From the NCBI GenBank assembly GCA_002437415.1, contig DJPL01000031.1, forward strand, positions 1-14,104: a stretch of DNA of 14,104 nucleotides, in the 5' to 3' direction. Numbering within the stretch: the first letter of the stretch is position 1; every line of letters begins with the position of its first letter. Position numbers and translations under genes: made by a program. The DNA is from Ruminococcaceae bacterium UBA6413. GTDB lineage: Bacteria > Bacillota > Clostridia > Oscillospirales > Ruminococcaceae. The notes under the pieces were generated by a model. It was given only the letters and a program-made list of their open reading frames with translations. It was not told where the DNA came from and ran no database searches. Below are positions 4,450-12,550 of this stretch, in pieces.

Positions 4450-7065
4450 TCAGAACTGCATCAGCTGCTGAATGTAGCTGGTCTGGCTGTTGAGCGAACC
4501 CATCATTGTTTCAAGGTTGGAGAACTGTTTCCAGTATCTGTCCTGCTGTTGCTCATATCTTGTTTCAAGAGATGAGATAAGCGTTGAAATGCTCTTCAAC
4601 TGATCATATATCGAGTTGTCCGTTGCAGATGTACCTGTCTTTGTACCCGCAAGCTGTACAAGCGTACCCTTGTCTTCTCTTGCACCTGTTGTCTTAACCG
4701 CGCCTGTGAGCACATCGTCAAGCTTATGCATGATACCTGTCTTTACAGTGTTGCCGTCTTCGTCGACTGTTGTGCCTGCAAACAGGTCTGCTATCTGGTC
4801 GGAATACTGCTCGAATGCCGCTTCAAGCTTTGTTTCGTCTATTTCAAGCTTGCCGTGATCGCCCCAGTCGTCACTTGTAGTAATGCCCATGCTGAACAGG
4901 CTGAATGTCTGTCCGTCCGCTGTCTTTACCGTTGAGTAAAGAACAGAACGCATCTTTTGCATTACCGTTGAAACTGTGCTGTCGTTATAAATTAAGCCCT
5001 GCTTAGCCTTTTCTTCCCACTTCTCCTGCTGTTTCTCGGATAAGTCCATATCCTCGATATCATCATCGGTAAGTGCATAGTAATCTGAATCGGGCTTCTG
5101 ATCGAGCTCGCCGTAAACTTCTTCAATGATCTTGTTGTAATCTTCAACAAATGACTTTACAGCTTCTATCGCGCTGCTGTTGTCCTTAGTTACCTCGTAA
5201 GAGAACTCTGCGCCCTGTGCGGCTGATGTGAATGTCATTGTTGTACCGTCGGCAGTGAAGCTGTTTGACGATGTTTCAATTGTTTCGCCGTTTACTTCAA
5301 GCTGAAGGTTACGTCCTTCGGTAAACGTGCCTGATGTAAGACCGAGTGTGTTGAGAAGCTCTGCACCCGCACTGCCGTCCTCAGCGGAAAATTCTATCGA
5401 TGCCGATGTGCCGTAGCCCGATGAGCTCAGTGCAAAGCTGTTTGTCAGCGTGCTGAATGTCATAGTTGCACCGGCATTCTTGCTGGCATTTATTTCACTC
5501 ATCATCTTTGCTACTGTGTAGTCCGATGTGAATGTGAACTTAGTGCCGTTTATTGTGAATGTTGCACTGTCTTCAACGCCGAGATCCCTGAGCGTTGTTG
5601 ACGTTGTGACCTGTGCTGTCGTCGTCTTTGCCGTAGAAGCACCGAATGTATTTTTGCTTGAGGGGTCTGCGGCAACTGCGAGCTTTTCTCCGTTTTCCGC
5701 TGTTACCGTACCGTTTTCGTCTATTAAAAGACCTGTGCCGTCAGAAAGCTTTACATTGCTTATAGCCTTGTTAAGCTCATAGTTGTTTGCGTAATCGGCG
5801 AGATCCTCGTTTGAAAGTTTGTAGTCGTCTGCATTCAGAGTGTCTTTATAGGCGGTAAGCTCGTCATATGTCTTGTCGAACTCTTCCTTGAAGGTGTCCT
5901 CGTCAAACTCCTCTGCATACTTTTCGTCAAACGCTGTCTTGAATGCGTCCTCATCAAATGCGGGTTGAGCTTCTTTCCAGTCGTCAAAGCTTGTGCCTTC
6001 GTCAATTGTACCGTCTGCTATGCCGTCTGTATACTGTGTTCTCAGCTCTTCAAGATATTCGGCTTCTGCCTTTGCGTTTTCGCTTGCGTATTTGTCGCTG
6101 TAATCGTCCTGCTTAGCCTTTTCGTAAGCGTCGGTCTTTATAGCGTCAAAGTCAACCGAGCCGTCTTCCTTAGCCGCATTATACAGCTTTTCAGCCTGCT
6201 CGTCGAAGTACATCTTCTGATATTCTTCTCTCTTCTGCGCACCGAGAGTTGTATCATCATCCTGGTCGAAGTAGTCGGCTGTGTAGCTGTCGAATGAAAC
6301 CGTGAATGTTTCATCGCCGACTGTAAAGTTAAATCTGTTTGTGCCGGCTTCCATATTACCGCTCAGATCAAAGGTGAAGTTGCCGTACATATTGGCAACG
6401 CCTGTCATGCTCATTGACTGTCTGTCGGAGGATACAATCTTACCGCTGTCATTTACATATACAAGACCCTGACTGCTCGAGTTTGATGTACCGAAAGCGT
6501 CCTTCAGCTGGCTGTTTATCTGCGAGCGTACATCATCTGCACTGCCGCCGTTGAAATTGATAACCGTTGACTTTGAGCCTACCGTTATGTTGAACGAATA
6601 GCTCTGTGACGCGTCGTTGTACTGTGATAAGTCAAGTGAGCTTGCGTCCATTGCACTGCCCTGATACTTAGCCTGTGTTGCTGTCTGGAGTACTTTTACA
6701 TTATATGTACCGGGTACTGCGTTTGTGTTTGAACGCACCGATACACCTGCGGGAGTGCCCTCTTTAAGCACACCGTCCGCATTTATTGTGGAAATCGTAG
6801 CCTTATATTTTGTAAAGGCTGACTTGCTCTTAAGGTTTACCTTGGAGTTGAGCATATCAAGGTACTTATTCTGGAAGTCTGTGAGCTTTGTTGTTATGCT
6901 CTGATATGCTTCCTGCTTCCACTTGAGTGTTATAGCCTTACGGTTCTGCTTTGTGATTTTCAGCTTTGTTGCCGCTGTCATAGCGTTTACGATAGATTCG
7001 GTATCAAGTCCCGAGTTCATACCGCTGAATCTTAATGTGTTACTGCTGCTTGTTGATGTTGACAT
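4450..7065 (-). CDS. fliD: Flagellar filament capping protein FliD (HAP2) with large acidic insertion
   Basis: FliD forms the cap at the filament tip and helps flagellin subunits fold into place after export. The N-terminus (RFSGMNSGLDTESIVNAMT, residues 12-30) and the C-terminus, with a long helical segment around 815-871, are classical FliD ends. A repeated domain-like motif (LRDLGVEDSATFTING... then LNTLGLTSGTF) lies at about 492-580. At 871 residues the protein is much longer than common FliD proteins of about 450-700. Residues of roughly 262-440 form an acidic, predicted helical insertion that includes a tandem 17-residue repeat at 369-402. The insertion lies in the surface-exposed variable middle of the protein, so the conserved ends and probably cap function are kept. 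The ATG at 7065 follows AAAGGAAG, 14 bases after csrA. Confidence 0.95.
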   Translation of the reverse strand: MSTSTSSSNTLRFSGMNSGLDTESIVNAMTAATKLKITKQNRKAITLKWKQEAYQSITTKLTDFQNKYLDMLNSKVNLKSKSAFTKYKATISTINADGVLKEGTPAGVSVRSNTNAVPGTYNVKVLQTATQAKYQGSAMDASSLDLSQYNDASQSYSFNITVGSKSTVINFNGGSADDVRSQINSQLKDAFGTSNSSSQGLVYVNDSGKIVSSDRQSMSMTGVANMYGNFTFDLSGNMEAGTNRFNFTVGDETFTVSFDSYTADYFDQDDDTTLGAQKREEYQKMYFDEQAEKLYNAAKEDGSVDFDAIKTDAYEKAKQDDYSDKYASENAKAEAEYLEELRTQYTDGIADGTIDEGTSFDDWKEAQPAFDEDAFKTAFDEKYAEEFDEDTFKEEFDKTYDELTAYKDTLNADDYKLSNEDLADYANNYELNKAISNVKLSDGTGLLIDENGTVTAENGEKLAVAADPSSKNTFGASTAKTTTAQVTTSTTLRDLGVEDSATFTINGTKFTFTSDYTVAKMMSEINASKNAGATMTFSTLTNSFALSSSGYGTSASIEFSAEDGSAGAELLNTLGLTSGTFTEGRNLQLEVNGETIETSSNSFTADGTTMTFTSAAQGAEFSYEVTKDNSSAIEAVKSFVEDYNKIIEEVYGELDQKPDSDYYALTDDDIEDMDLSEKQQEKWEEKAKQGLIYNDSTVSTVMQKMRSVLYSTVKTADGQTFSLFSMGITTSDDWGDHGKLEIDETKLEAAFEQYSDQIADLFAGTTVDEDGNTVKTGIMHKLDDVLTGAVKTTGAREDKGTLVQLAGTKTGTSATDNSIYDQLKSISTLISSLETRYEQQQDRYWKQFSNLETMMGSLNSQTSYIQQLMQF

Positions 7066-7079
7066 ATCTTATCTTCCTT

Positions 7080-7307
7080 TCAGTCTTTTTTCATACCGAG
7101 CAGGGCTTCCATAGCCGCCTTTGGCAGAGCCTGCGATGATTCTTTATTCATATCCTGAGCATCTCTCAGCTCGTTTCGGATTATCTTCACATCTTTCGGT
7201 GCCGAGATGCCGATCTTTACTCTGTCCTTTGCTATTTCAAGGACGGTTATTTCAATGTTGTCGGATATTGTAAGACTTTCGTCTGTCTTTCGTGTTACTA
7301 CAAGCAT
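7080..7307 (-). CDS. csrA: Carbon storage regulator CsrA, RNA-binding translational regulator
   Basis: This 75-residue protein is a full-length CsrA. It begins MLVVTRKTDESLTI and keeps the key RNA-contact region, with R44 in the strand VKIIRNEL (residues 40-47). The C-terminal tail is about 15 residues longer than in the E. coli protein. In Gram-positive bacteria CsrA binds GGA motifs in the flagellin mRNA leader and blocks its translation, and FliW relieves this by binding CsrA. The start codon overlaps the fliW stop codon (TAATG), which suggests translational coupling. A strong purine-rich ribosome binding site, GGGGGCGGAG, lies inside the end of fliW. Confidence 0.95.
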   Translation of the reverse strand: MLVVTRKTDESLTISDNIEITVLEIAKDRVKIGISAPKDVKIIRNELRDAQDMNKESSQALPKAAMEALLGMKKD

Positions 7308-7744
7308 TACTCCGCCCCCTTATCGACATATATCGGCAGACGGATCTCGTACTTTTCGGGAAGTATCACCTGTGCGGCGAGCTTTTCGTCTGCGTTTATA
7401 ACAATGGGGCACTTCATATTCACCGTAGTCTTTTTGTAGTCCTCCGGTACGACTGCTATGGATAAGCATCTGACATTCGAGCTGTCGTTTATCTTAAGCA
7501 GCTTTTTTTCGGAGCTGTTAAGCGTTATCTTATATGCTCCGTCTATAATTGCGGGATCGAAAACGATAAAGCACGGTGTAATGTTTTCCGTAGACTGTAG
7601 CCACATAGGATAAACATTTTCGCCCAGCGGGCTCAACAGTGCGAACTGTCTGCATTCTTCAAATGCGAAAAGTCCTGACGGGAAGTTGAAAATCTTGCTT
7701 TCGTCTACATTAACTTTTCCGAAATCTCTGGTCATTATCTCCAT
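7307..7744 (-). CDS. fliW: Flagellar assembly factor FliW, CsrA antagonist
   Basis: The 145-residue protein has the FliW pattern: MEIMTRDFGKVNVDESKIFNFPSGLFAFEE at the N-terminus, followed by a compact mainly beta fold ending near LPIYVDKGAE. FliW binds either flagellin or CsrA. When flagellin is exported, free FliW captures CsrA and allows flagellin translation. Its overlap with csrA is the usual Firmicutes arrangement. The ATG at 7744 gives the family's normal start. A second in-frame ATG three codons later cannot be excluded, because the AAAGGAAA ribosome binding site is rather far (about 14 bases) from the first. The flagellin gene it would regulate is outside this window. Confidence 0.93.
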   Translation of the reverse strand: MEIMTRDFGKVNVDESKIFNFPSGLFAFEECRQFALLSPLGENVYPMWLQSTENITPCFIVFDPAIIDGAYKITLNSSEKKLLKINDSSNVRCLSIAVVPEDYKKTTVNMKCPIVINADEKLAAQVILPEKYEIRLPIYVDKGAE

Positions 7745-7779
7745 TGATCTTTACCGTTTCCTTTCAGAGCTCTTATTTA

Positions 7780-8406
7780 TCAGCCCTTTGTATTGAGCTT
7801 TTTGGGCGGTACATATGCCGGATTTGCACTCGGCGGAACGTATATCGGCTCGCCCACATATTCTATTTCTACTCTCGGGCGTTCTTTTACTATGAATTCG
7901 ATATTGCCGGGAACAAACTCGACAACGGAAGAATTTATGTTCTCCCAGTCGATATTTATATCGGTAGGAGTGTAGTTTATGCTGAGTGTGCCCTTGTCAA
8001 AGGAAACATCGGCACCGCCCTTGGGCAGAAAATCTATCGCCGTTTCAATTGTTGCGCCTGCACGCATCTGCTGTGCGGCTATTTCCGACGGCGATACGCC
8101 TCTTGCGAGCTGATCGCCCTCGTTCACTATTCTCGCTACTCCCTGGTAGGCTATCTTAAAGCCTCTGTCGGCTTCGTTCTGATTGAAGTCGGTAGCGTTG
8201 TACTCTCCGTATCCCATGCTTGAACGTGCCGCATAAGTATCGATATTTATCCTTGCGGGTCTGCTCTCCATCTTGTATCCGCCGGGTGTACGGTTGATAT
8301 CGATCTTGAGCGGTTGCTTATCCTCAGGTGCTTTTAATGTACCGTTAGTCACATTGACCTCAATGCTTATCGGTATGCTCGTAATCTTAAGCAAATTCGG
8401 ATTCAT
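7780..8406 (-). CDS. DUF6470 family (YviE-like) flagellar operon protein
   Basis: This 208-residue protein matches the DUF6470/YviE family, found between flgL and fliW in many Firmicutes flagellar operons; its molecular role is not known. It starts with the beta-rich stretch MNPNLLKITSIPISIEVNVTNG, then has a central segment on bases, residues and repeats that I do not recognise as catalytic (SMGYGEYNATDFNQNEADRG), and ends with a Pro-rich tail (EPIYVPPSANPAYVPPKK). I chose the ATG at 8406 because an excellent ribosome binding site (GGGAGGA, 8414-8420) lies just before it. A start at 8442 would place that site inside the coding sequence. There is no signal peptide, so it is probably cytoplasmic or exported by the flagellar apparatus. 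Confidence 0.8.
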   Translation of the reverse strand: MNPNLLKITSIPISIEVNVTNGTLKAPEDKQPLKIDINRTPGGYKMESRPARINIDTYAARSSMGYGEYNATDFNQNEADRGFKIAYQGVARIVNEGDQLARGVSPSEIAAQQMRAGATIETAIDFLPKGGADVSFDKGTLSINYTPTDINIDWENINSSVVEFVPGNIEFIVKERPRVEIEYVGEPIYVPPSANPAYVPPKKLNTKG

Positions 8407-8455
8407 TGTATCTTCCTCCCCTTTTATTTTTTTCGCTCTCATAAGGAGCGTTAGT

Positions 8456-9451
8456 TTATGAAATGTACTGGAATATGCTCATCGGTATTACGGATGATGC
8501 AAACTGAAGCGATACATTATATATGGCTTCGAGCGTTTTCCAGTTGGTCGTTTCCGCGCCCATATCCGTACCTTCAAGGTTGTTCTGCTGTTCAAGCAGA
8601 GTTTCCATATTGTTGGTAAGACGGTTTGTGTTATATTCGATATATTCCTGCTTGTTACCTATATCCGCGTGAGCGACACTGACGCTTGTCTGTGCGGCTC
8701 TCAGCTTGTCGATATAGTCCATAGCCTTTATCTTGTCGCCGTCTCTTACAGCCTGTGCGGCATTAAGAGTTATCTGTATAATATTCTTTGAATCGCCGTC
8801 CTCGTCCTTACCGCAGCCTGTTATCTTTGCACCGTTGAATGTAACGGGGAGCGCGGATTGAGAATCTACTCTGCCTGTTGCGGGGTCAATCACCATTCCG
8901 ATACCGATATCGGTGTAGCTCGACTCGGAGAAAGGAAAATCGTCCGGGTCGTCAAGGGAGCTTATATCCACTCCGTTGTATGTGATCTTTTTCTCGCCGC
9001 CGACATCTTCGATCTTGAATATCGTGGTGTCGTTGTTTACACCGCCGAAAATTCTTCTCTCTGCTATATCGGTATTGAAAAGTCTTACTATCTCGTCCGC
9101 ATATGTTTCAACTGTCTGAGCGAGGATCTCCTCGTCCTCGTCATGCTGAGTGCCGTTTGCGGCGTATGTGACCTTTTCGATTATGCTGTCGAGAATGTCG
9201 TTTACATTCATAAGAACGCTGTCCGCACCGTTGTAGATCTGCTCGGCGGTTTCAAGGTTATCCAAATAATCGTTGGTGTTTGCGATAGCTTTTCTTGTTC
9301 TCAGTGCTTTTGCGGCGCTTATCGGGTCTTCGCTTGCTCTGTTGTATCTCTTGGTCGAATTTATCTTTCTTTCGGAAGAATTCTTCCTTTCGAGAGCGGC
9401 ATTAAGCTGCGACATATAGCGTCTGTTCGTCATGCTCTGTGTTATTCTCAT
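8456..9451 (-). CDS. flgL: Flagellar hook-filament junction protein FlgL (HAP3)
   Basis: FlgL forms the outer of the two ring-like junction layers between hook and filament. The 331-residue protein starts MRITQSMTNRRYMSQLNAAL and continues with the D0/D1 helical region typical of the flagellin superfamily. The motif KRYNRASEDPISAAKALRTR (about 34-53) is diagnostic. Further on, NTDIAERRIFGG (about 130-141) matches the segment of FlgL seen before the variable domain. The C-terminal helices around 250-318 pair with the N-terminal ones. The ATG at 9451 has AAAGGGATAG upstream and lies 20 bases after flgK. Confidence 0.94.
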   Translation of the reverse strand: MRITQSMTNRRYMSQLNAALERKNSSERKINSTKRYNRASEDPISAAKALRTRKAIANTNDYLDNLETAEQIYNGADSVLMNVNDILDSIIEKVTYAANGTQHDEDEEILAQTVETYADEIVRLFNTDIAERRIFGGVNNDTTIFKIEDVGGEKKITYNGVDISSLDDPDDFPFSESSYTDIGIGMVIDPATGRVDSQSALPVTFNGAKITGCGKDEDGDSKNIIQITLNAAQAVRDGDKIKAMDYIDKLRAAQTSVSVAHADIGNKQEYIEYNTNRLTNNMETLLEQQNNLEGTDMGAETTNWKTLEAIYNVSLQFASSVIPMSIFQYIS

Positions 9452-9471
9452 GTTAGTCTATCCCTTTCCGC

Positions 9472-11031
9472 TTATCTGCCGACAAGTCCCATTTTTTCAA
9501 TGATAGTGCTGAGCGCTTCATCAAGCGTTGTCAGCATTCTGGAAGAAGCGTTGAACCACTTTGAGTAGTTCAGCATATTCACGCCCTCTTCGGTTTCCGA
9601 AACACCCATTATCGCATCTCTGCTGTCAAGCAGCGAGGTTGCCGTTTCGGTGTACATATCGCACTGCTTTTCGGCAAATTCGATATTCTGTGCAAGGCGG
9701 TTGTTTAAGAAGAGTATGAAGTCGTAGCTTGAACCCTCATAGTCGCCCTGACCTATCTGAACGCTGTCGTCCATACCGAGAAGCAATTTATTTACTGCGT
9801 TACCGTCAAGGTTTACGGGATAATCGTAAGCGCCCGTATCCTCGTTGTATATCTTCGCTATCATTGTAGCGTCTTCAAGCCACGCATCGGAAATTCTTAT
9901 GTTGCCGGCATTTATCGGCGAGCCGTCCGCACTTGTGAACATCAGTCTGTCGTCCGACTCGTCGCCGCCGTTGAGCTTGTTCATAAGTCCGGCAAACTGC
10001 TTTGCAAACTCATCGACCGCCGACTGGTAATATTTAATGCCGTAGTCGGTAGTCTGCTTGCCCGAGGCATATGAACCGTTGCCGTTTATCATATCGGAAT
10101 AGGCCTTCAGCGAGCCGCTTCCGAGTGTCATATTGTTGCCGTCTGTAAGCTTCAGCACTGCCGCGCCGTTTTCTTCATATTTTGCACTGAATGCTTCAAA
10201 ATCCTTACCGGTCACGAACAGGTTGCTCTTCTGACCGTCAATTATTGTAAGACCGCCCATTGTGATCTTTACCGAGCCGTCGAAGTTGTCATCAACGTGG
10301 ATATCGCCGAATTCGCTGAGCTGGTCGATAAGGTTGTTTCTGGCATCGAGCATTTCGTTCGGTCCGTAGCCGCCCGTAACAGAAAGGCCATTATATATAA
10401 GGTCTGCACCTGTTATCGCATATTCGTTTACTATCTGCTTGTTGTATTCTACAATTTCATTTATTATACGGTTCGCATCCTCAAGCGTTGAGTGCAGATC
10501 GTATAAGGTCTGGTTTTCAAGGTTCTCAAGGTCTGTGCTCTGCTGAGTGAACATCTTGCAGATGTTGTAGGCTTGGTTTCTTACAACGCTTGCAAGCTCC
10601 TCTCTGTCGGCGCTGTCCTCCGCGTATTTGCGCAGAGCCGATTTGAACTGGTCAAACTGATACGCCATACCGACATTCTCATATGTATCCGAGAAGTTTG
10701 TCAGTGCCGTTTCGATCTCGCTCATTATAGACGCCTGCTGGTTGTATTCCGCAACATAGCAGCTGTTATCCCTGTATCGCTTGTCAAGATATTCATCTCT
10801 TGTCTGGCTTACACCGCTTGCGAAAACGCCCTGGCTCGAAAGTCCCAGGCGGGCAAGCTTTGTGGTGTATATTCCGTTCATATTCATATAGCTGGAATAT
10901 ACGTCAAGGCGCTGTCTTGTGTAGCCTACCGTATCACGGTTTGACAGGTTATTTCCGGTAACGTCCAGCGCCTTCTGCGCCATCTGCACCGATCTTTTCT
11001 GGATCTCTAATCCTAAAAATGAAGCTCTCAT
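9472..11031 (-). CDS. flgK: Flagellar hook-associated protein FlgK (HAP1)
   Basis: FlgK forms the inner junction layer that joins the hook to FlgL. The 519-residue length is normal. The N-terminus (FLGLEIQKRSVQMAQKALDVTGNNLSNRDTVGYTRQR, in parts) carries the conserved GNNLSN-x-x-T-x-GYTRQR block at about residues 26-42. The C-terminus (EEGVNMLNYSKWFNASSRML then LDEALSTIIEKMG) matches the conserved end of the family. The middle, about 200-400, is the variable domain, with YGPNEMLDARNNLIDQLSE at about 223-241 as the usual family landmark. The ATG at 11031 follows a strong GGAGG ribosome binding site, and the gene is 13 bases from flgN, so they are co-transcribed. Confidence 0.96.
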   Translation of the reverse strand: MRASFLGLEIQKRSVQMAQKALDVTGNNLSNRDTVGYTRQRLDVYSSYMNMNGIYTTKLARLGLSSQGVFASGVSQTRDEYLDKRYRDNSCYVAEYNQQASIMSEIETALTNFSDTYENVGMAYQFDQFKSALRKYAEDSADREELASVVRNQAYNICKMFTQQSTDLENLENQTLYDLHSTLEDANRIINEIVEYNKQIVNEYAITGADLIYNGLSVTGGYGPNEMLDARNNLIDQLSEFGDIHVDDNFDGSVKITMGGLTIIDGQKSNLFVTGKDFEAFSAKYEENGAAVLKLTDGNNMTLGSGSLKAYSDMINGNGSYASGKQTTDYGIKYYQSAVDEFAKQFAGLMNKLNGGDESDDRLMFTSADGSPINAGNIRISDAWLEDATMIAKIYNEDTGAYDYPVNLDGNAVNKLLLGMDDSVQIGQGDYEGSSYDFILFLNNRLAQNIEFAEKQCDMYTETATSLLDSRDAIMGVSETEEGVNMLNYSKWFNASSRMLTTLDEALSTIIEKMGLVGR

Positions 11032-11044
11032 TTATCCTCCGAAA

Positions 11045-11524
11045 TTATACATTGCCGATAAAACCCTTTGGTGCCGAGGTGTGCTTTATTTTCGCACCGT
11101 AGCCGTTATAGGTTTCTGTGAGTGTCATCCCTGTCTTCCGTATCAGTTCCTCCTGAACTGACAGTTTCTTTTCAACCGTTTCAACGATTATATTGTTGAG
11201 CTGCTTTATTTTCGCCACATATTCTGTAAGCTCGTCATAAAGCAGGGTCAGTTTTGATTTTCTTTCGTCGGGGGCTTCTTCTATAAGCTGTTTTGCTTTC
11301 ATCTCGCCGAGCCCGAGCTCTTCAAAAAGAGCCGTCCTTGCGTTTTCCTCCGACTGTATTTTCATAACCAGTGCCTGTTCGTCCTCGACCGAGTCCAGAA
11401 GCCACAGCAGATCGTCCGCCATGACCTTTGCCTGCTTTTCGGTAAGAAACGATACCATATCGCGGTAGACACCGTTATATTTTTCAAGAAATCTGATGAT
11501 CTTATCAGCTGTTTCTGTGGTCAT
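11045..11524 (-). CDS. flgN: FlgN-like flagellar export chaperone
   Basis: The 159-residue, almost entirely helical, charged protein sits between flgM and flgK, the standard place for FlgN. FlgN is the cytoplasmic chaperone that binds the C-termini of FlgK and FlgL and brings them to the export machinery. Visible marks are the N-terminal helix (IIRFLEKYNGVYRDMVSFLTEK), repeated Leu/Ile heptads at about 55-125, and the short Gly-containing tail (APKGFIGNV). The family is poorly conserved, so the call rests on position, size and helix content. The ATG at 11524 has AAAGGGAT upstream and follows flgM by 36 bases. Confidence 0.85.
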   Translation of the reverse strand: MTTETADKIIRFLEKYNGVYRDMVSFLTEKQAKVMADDLLWLLDSVEDEQALVMKIQSEENARTALFEELGLGEMKAKQLIEEAPDERKSKLTLLYDELTEYVAKIKQLNNIIVETVEKKLSVQEELIRKTGMTLTETYNGYGAKIKHTSAPKGFIGNV

Positions 11525-11560
11525 CGGTACTATCCCTTTCTGTAAACGGCAGTATAGTCT

Positions 11561-11833
11561 TTAGCAGAACATTAGTATCGAGTCCGCGATAGCATCGGGA
11601 CTTACGTCATAGCTACCGCCGGCAACACTCTCACTGAGCGCGTCGATACGTTCCGTCGATGCGTTTTCGTTTACAGCCGCGGCAAGGTCAGCCTTTGCAG
11701 CCTCTACGCTGCGGGCAAAATTGAACTCTATCTTATCTGTCTTCTTCTCTGCGGGAGCGACCCTTGTTTTACCGCTGTTCATTTTCATCTTACTGTAGAC
11801 ATTTACTATTCCGCTGATGTTCTTTATTTCCAT
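11561..11833 (-). CDS. flgM: Anti-sigma-28 factor FlgM
   Basis: This 90-residue protein has the FlgM layout: a polar, probably disordered N-terminal half and a C-terminal anti-sigma domain (about 60-90) with the pattern RIDALSESVAGGSYDVSPDAIADSIL. FlgM binds sigma-28 (SigD/FliA) until the hook is finished and then is exported, releasing the sigma factor. It is the first gene of the operon and is itself preceded by a sigma-28 promoter, giving the usual feedback loop. The ATG at 11833 follows AGGGAG about 11 bases upstream. The sigma factor gene is not in this window. Confidence 0.92.
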   Translation of the reverse strand: MEIKNISGIVNVYSKMKMNSGKTRVAPAEKKTDKIEFNFARSVEAAKADLAAAVNENASTERIDALSESVAGGSYDVSPDAIADSILMFC

Positions 11834-11888
11834 TTATTTTCAGCTCCCTTCAGGCAAACTTAGCCTATAAAATTCTTCTACATATATT

Positions 11889-11915
11889 CTATCGGCAGAT
11901 TTAAATCAAAGTTTA
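11889..11915 (-). promoter_or_regulatory. Sigma-28 (SigD/FliA) promoter of the flagellar operon
   Basis: On the minus strand a TAAA -35 box (complement of 11912-11915) is followed by exactly 15 bases and then GCCGATAG (complement of 11889-11896). This matches the SigD consensus TAAA-N14-16-GCCGATAT in all but the last base. Transcription would begin near 11881, giving a leader of about 48 bases before flgM. No other strong promoter or terminator interrupts the operon down to 3472. Confidence 0.9.
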
Positions 11916-11974
11916 TTTTTATGGGGGATTTTATAAGAAAAATTGCAGATTTTTTATGCAAAATTCAAAAAATG

Positions 11975-12010
11975 ATAAAATGAAAACCCCGCTATCCGAA
12001 GATAACGGGG
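11975..12010 (-). terminator. Intrinsic terminator of the small exported protein gene
   Basis: On the minus strand, stems CCCCG/CGGGG and TATC/GATA, joined by a G-T pair (12005 with 11992), close a TTCG tetraloop. Four T residues and a T-rich stretch follow. It separates the small-protein gene from the flagellar promoter. Confidence 0.85.
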
Positions 12011-12079
12011 TCATAAATTCGAACATTGTCCTTCTTAACCACCAAGTGCGGTCAGTATCGAATCTATCAGGTAATTAAA

Positions 12080-12298
12080 TTACTTGTTCTTCTTCTTTAA
12101 AACGATACCGCTTACTGTAAGAGCACCTGCAGCGAGAGCTACGGGAACTACTGTAAGTACAACACCTGTGTTTGTGTTGCCTGAAGAAGCACCGGGTGTA
12201 ACGTTCTCTGACTTACCGATGTCGCCTGCTGCAAAAGCTGCTGTTGAGCAAGCTGCTACCATTGCAATAGATGCTACTGTTGCTAAAATCTTTTTCAT
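12080..12298 (-). CDS. Small exported protein with sorting-signal-like C-terminus
   Basis: This 72-residue protein has no recognised function. Its N-terminus, MKKILATVASIAMVAACSTAAFAAG, is a signal peptide. Cleavage could follow AFA near residue 23, or it could be a lipoprotein signal with VAAC17. The short mature part ends in NTNTG, a hydrophobic stretch (about 46-67) and KKKNK, the layout of a cell-wall sorting signal or tail anchor but without a true LPxTG. I chose the ATG at 12298 because a perfect GGAGGA ribosome binding site (12306-12311) precedes it; a start at 12313 would overlap that site. A 15-bp palindrome (12321-12335) in the leader may be a hairpin or operator. It has its own terminator. 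Confidence 0.75.
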   Translation of the reverse strand: MKKILATVASIAMVAACSTAAFAAGDIGKSENVTPGASSGNTNTGVVLTVVPVALAAGALTVSGIVLKKKNK

Positions 12299-12550
12299 TT
12301 CTTTGTCCTCCATGTATTCTGTGCTTTAAAAGCACGTTTTAGTTTTTCATTTATGCAGTCACAAGTTCTTTTCAAAAAGTTTCATCTTTTTTTCGATACT
12401 CAAAAATTTTTATTTTTGATACCTCATCAACTGCTTACATTTCGGTAGTCGTCAGTGTGGGCTAAAAAGTTTCAGAAAATTTCAAAAATTTTTAAAATTA
12501 TTTTGAAATGTGGCACAAAGCCTGATTTTATGCGGGTTTGGCGAACCGGA
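12299..12550. other. AT-rich intergenic region
   Basis: No gene was seen in this stretch. It holds the ribosome binding site of the small exported protein gene and the perfect dyad GTGCTTT-A-AAAGCAC (12321-12335). A weak promoter for that gene is possible on the minus strand (TTGTGA, 17 bases, TAAAAC). The 11-mer AAAAAGTTTCA occurs twice, at 12374-12384 and 12464-12474, exactly 90 bases apart. These may be operator sites, but AT-rich chance repeats are also likely. Confidence 0.4.

Noticed and set aside
7744..8223. A 159-residue plus-strand open frame opposite DUF6470
   Set aside because: It is antisense to a well-supported flagellar gene and Cys/Tyr-rich in the manner of a shadow frame.
8407..8442. 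A longer start for the DUF6470 gene (ATG at 8442)
   Set aside because: It would bury the strong GGGAGGA ribosome binding site at 8414-8420, which points to the ATG at 8406.
8895..8915. Palindrome ACCGATATCGGT in flgL as a sigma-28 promoter
   Set aside because: It lacks a TAAA box at the right distance and lies in a conserved coding region, far from a gene start.
12299..12313. ATG at 12313 as start of the small exported protein
   Set aside because: It overlaps the GGAGGA site at 12306-12311, and the MKK start at 12298 gives a normal signal peptide.
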